Assembly: GCA_947469815.1 (NCBI GenBank) | Contig: CANIRI010000185.1 | Coordinates: forward strand, 1 to 5,307 | DNA length: 5,307 nt | Source: Comamonadaceae bacterium | Lineage (GTDB): Bacteria; Pseudomonadota; Gammaproteobacteria; Burkholderiales; Burkholderiaceae_C | Direction of reading: 5' to 3' | In this document: in pieces, positions 4,338-5,307 of the stretch | Layout of the letters: each line of letters begins with the position of its first letter | How positions within the stretch are numbered: position 1 is the stretch's first letter | The notes under the pieces: model-generated | Told to the model about the DNA's origin: nothing | Seen by the model: only the letters and a program-made list of their open reading frames with translations | Database searches by the model: none | Program-made: the position numbers and the translations under genes

Positions 4338-5307
4338 TCAGCGGATCACAGACAGAACTTGCAGCTTGCCGCCTTTGATGGTTTGCATAGTCAGAGCGCC
4401 ATTGAGCACGTCGCCTTTGTTGTCAAAGGAGATCGCGCCGGTCACGCCCTGGAAGTCTTTGGTTGCAGCCAGAGCAGGCAAGTACTTGGCAGGGTCGGAC
4501 GAACCGGCCTTGACCATGGCAGCAACCATGATGCGCACGCTGTCGTACACATAGGGTGCGTACACCTGCACTTCTACGCCGAACTTGGCTTTGAATTTCT
4601 TCTCGAAATCGGCCTTGGCGGCTTCAAATTTGCTGCCCTTTTCAACACCGCCGGCTTCCGCGCAGAAGACCTGGTCGTCGGACACTGCGTCACCCGCAAG
4701 CTTGACCAGCTCTGCCGAGCAGATGCCGTCGCCGCCCATGAACTTGGCGTTGATGCCGAGCGATTTCATCTGGCGCAGCATCGGGCCTGCGACAGCGTCC
4801 ATGCCGCCGAAGAACACGACGTCAGGCTTCTTGCCCTTGATGGTGGTCAGGATGGCGTTGAAGTCGGTCGCTTTGTCGGTGGTGAATTCTTGCGCAACGA
4901 TGTTGCCGCCAGCAGCTTTCACCGCTTTGCTGAACTCTTCTGCCACGCCTTGGCCGTAGGCGGTACGGTCATCGATCACGGCAATGGACTTGCCTTTGAG
5001 GGTGTTGACAGCGTACTTGCCCAGCGTGCCACCGAGTTGGGTGTCATCAGCCACCACGCGGAAGGTGGTCTTGAAGCCCTGGCGGGTGTACTTGGGGTTG
5101 GTAGCGGATGGCGAAATCTGGGGGATGCCAGCGTCGCTATAGATTTTGGAAGCGGGGATCGATGTACCGGAATTCAGGTGGCCGATCACGCCGGAGACAT
5201 TCGCGTCCACCAGTTTCTGGGCAACGGCAGTGCCTTGCTTGGGATCGGCTGCGTCGTCTTCGGTCATCAGCTTGAGGGTGACTTTTTTGCCACCGATGGT
5301 CACGCCT
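4338..5307 (-). CDS. Branched-chain amino acid-type ABC transporter substrate-binding protein, 5'-truncated by window edge
   Basis: This is the periplasmic binding component of a LivJ/LivK-type (HAAT family) ABC importer, delivering branched-chain amino acids or a related ligand to LivHMGF-like partners. About 323 residues are visible and no stop precedes the right edge. The GTG at 5303 is internal; the signal peptide and roughly 45-50 N-terminal residues lie outside. Counting from that GTG, the family blocks are LMTEDDAADPKQGTAVAQKL (12-31), GVIGHLNSGTSIPASKIYSD (38-57) in the ligand cleft, DDRTAYGQGVAEEFSKAVKA (111-130), FNAILTTIKGKKPDVVFFGG (148-167), and a C-terminal lobe ending GALTMQTIKGGKLQVLSVIR. 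Cys195 and Cys214 are the only cysteines visible. Codons are strongly biased (AAG, GGC, ATC, ACC, TTC), fitting high expression. The exact ligand cannot be told; such proteins are often numerous in Comamonadaceae-type genomes. It ends in a strong terminator shared with the convergent small gene. Confidence 0.95.
   Translation of the reverse strand, partial: GVTIGGKKVTLKLMTEDDAADPKQGTAVAQKLVDANVSGVIGHLNSGTSIPASKIYSDAGIPQISPSATNPKYTRQGFKTTFRVVADDTQLGGTLGKYAVNTLKGKSIAVIDDRTAYGQGVAEEFSKAVKAAGGNIVAQEFTTDKATDFNAILTTIKGKKPDVVFFGGMDAVAGPMLRQMKSLGINAKFMGGDGICSAELVKLAGDAVSDDQVFCAEAGGVEKGSKFEAAKADFEKKFKAKFGVEVQVYAPYVYDSVRIMVAAMVKAGSSDPAKYLPALAATKDFQGVTGAISFDNKGDVLNGALTMQTIKGGKLQVLSVIR

Noticed and set aside
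4585..4959. Plus-strand open frame of 124 codons inside the substrate-binding protein gene
   Set aside because: It is antisense to a strongly codon-biased, well-identified gene.

Overview
The window is an ordinary piece of a GC-rich proteobacterial chromosome. The base composition, codon use and gene types suggest a betaproteobacterium, most likely of the Comamonadaceae (Rhodoferax, Acidovorax or Polaromonas type). That placement is a judgement from memory of such genomes, not a computed match. I see no phage, transposon, CRISPR, tRNA or rRNA sequence, and both ends cut through genes.

Layout from left to right: (1) the 3' two thirds of zwf (glucose-6-phosphate dehydrogenase), plus strand, cut at the left edge. 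(2) A 57-base gap with a 12-base direct repeat and a hairpin, then complete upp (uracil phosphoribosyltransferase), plus strand. (3) Converging on upp after 20 bases, a short cytoplasmic thioredoxin-fold protein with a W-C-S-H-C site, minus strand. (4) After a 182-base spacer, a ten-helix DMT/EamA-family transporter, also minus strand. (5) A divergent 135-base promoter region, then an exported class I methyltransferase-like protein, followed 14 bases later by a 43-residue single-helix membrane protein, both plus strand. (6) A strong symmetric terminator between convergent genes. (7) The 3' part of a branched-chain amino acid type ABC transporter substrate-binding protein (LivJ/LivK-like), minus strand, cut at the right edge.

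The genes do not form one pathway. zwf (pentose phosphate entry, NADPH) and upp (uracil salvage with PRPP) are metabolically adjacent, because PRPP derives from ribose-5-phosphate, but nothing in the sequence shows they are co-regulated. The only pair that looks like a dedicated two-gene unit is the exported methyltransferase-like protein with the small membrane protein. It is the least understood part of the window and the best candidate for new biology. Other points of modest interest are a possible leader peptide and hairpin ahead of the thioredoxin-like gene, the repeat and hairpin between zwf and upp, and a dyad in the leader of the methyltransferase gene. I did not find convincing evidence of a new defence, mobile or regulatory system.
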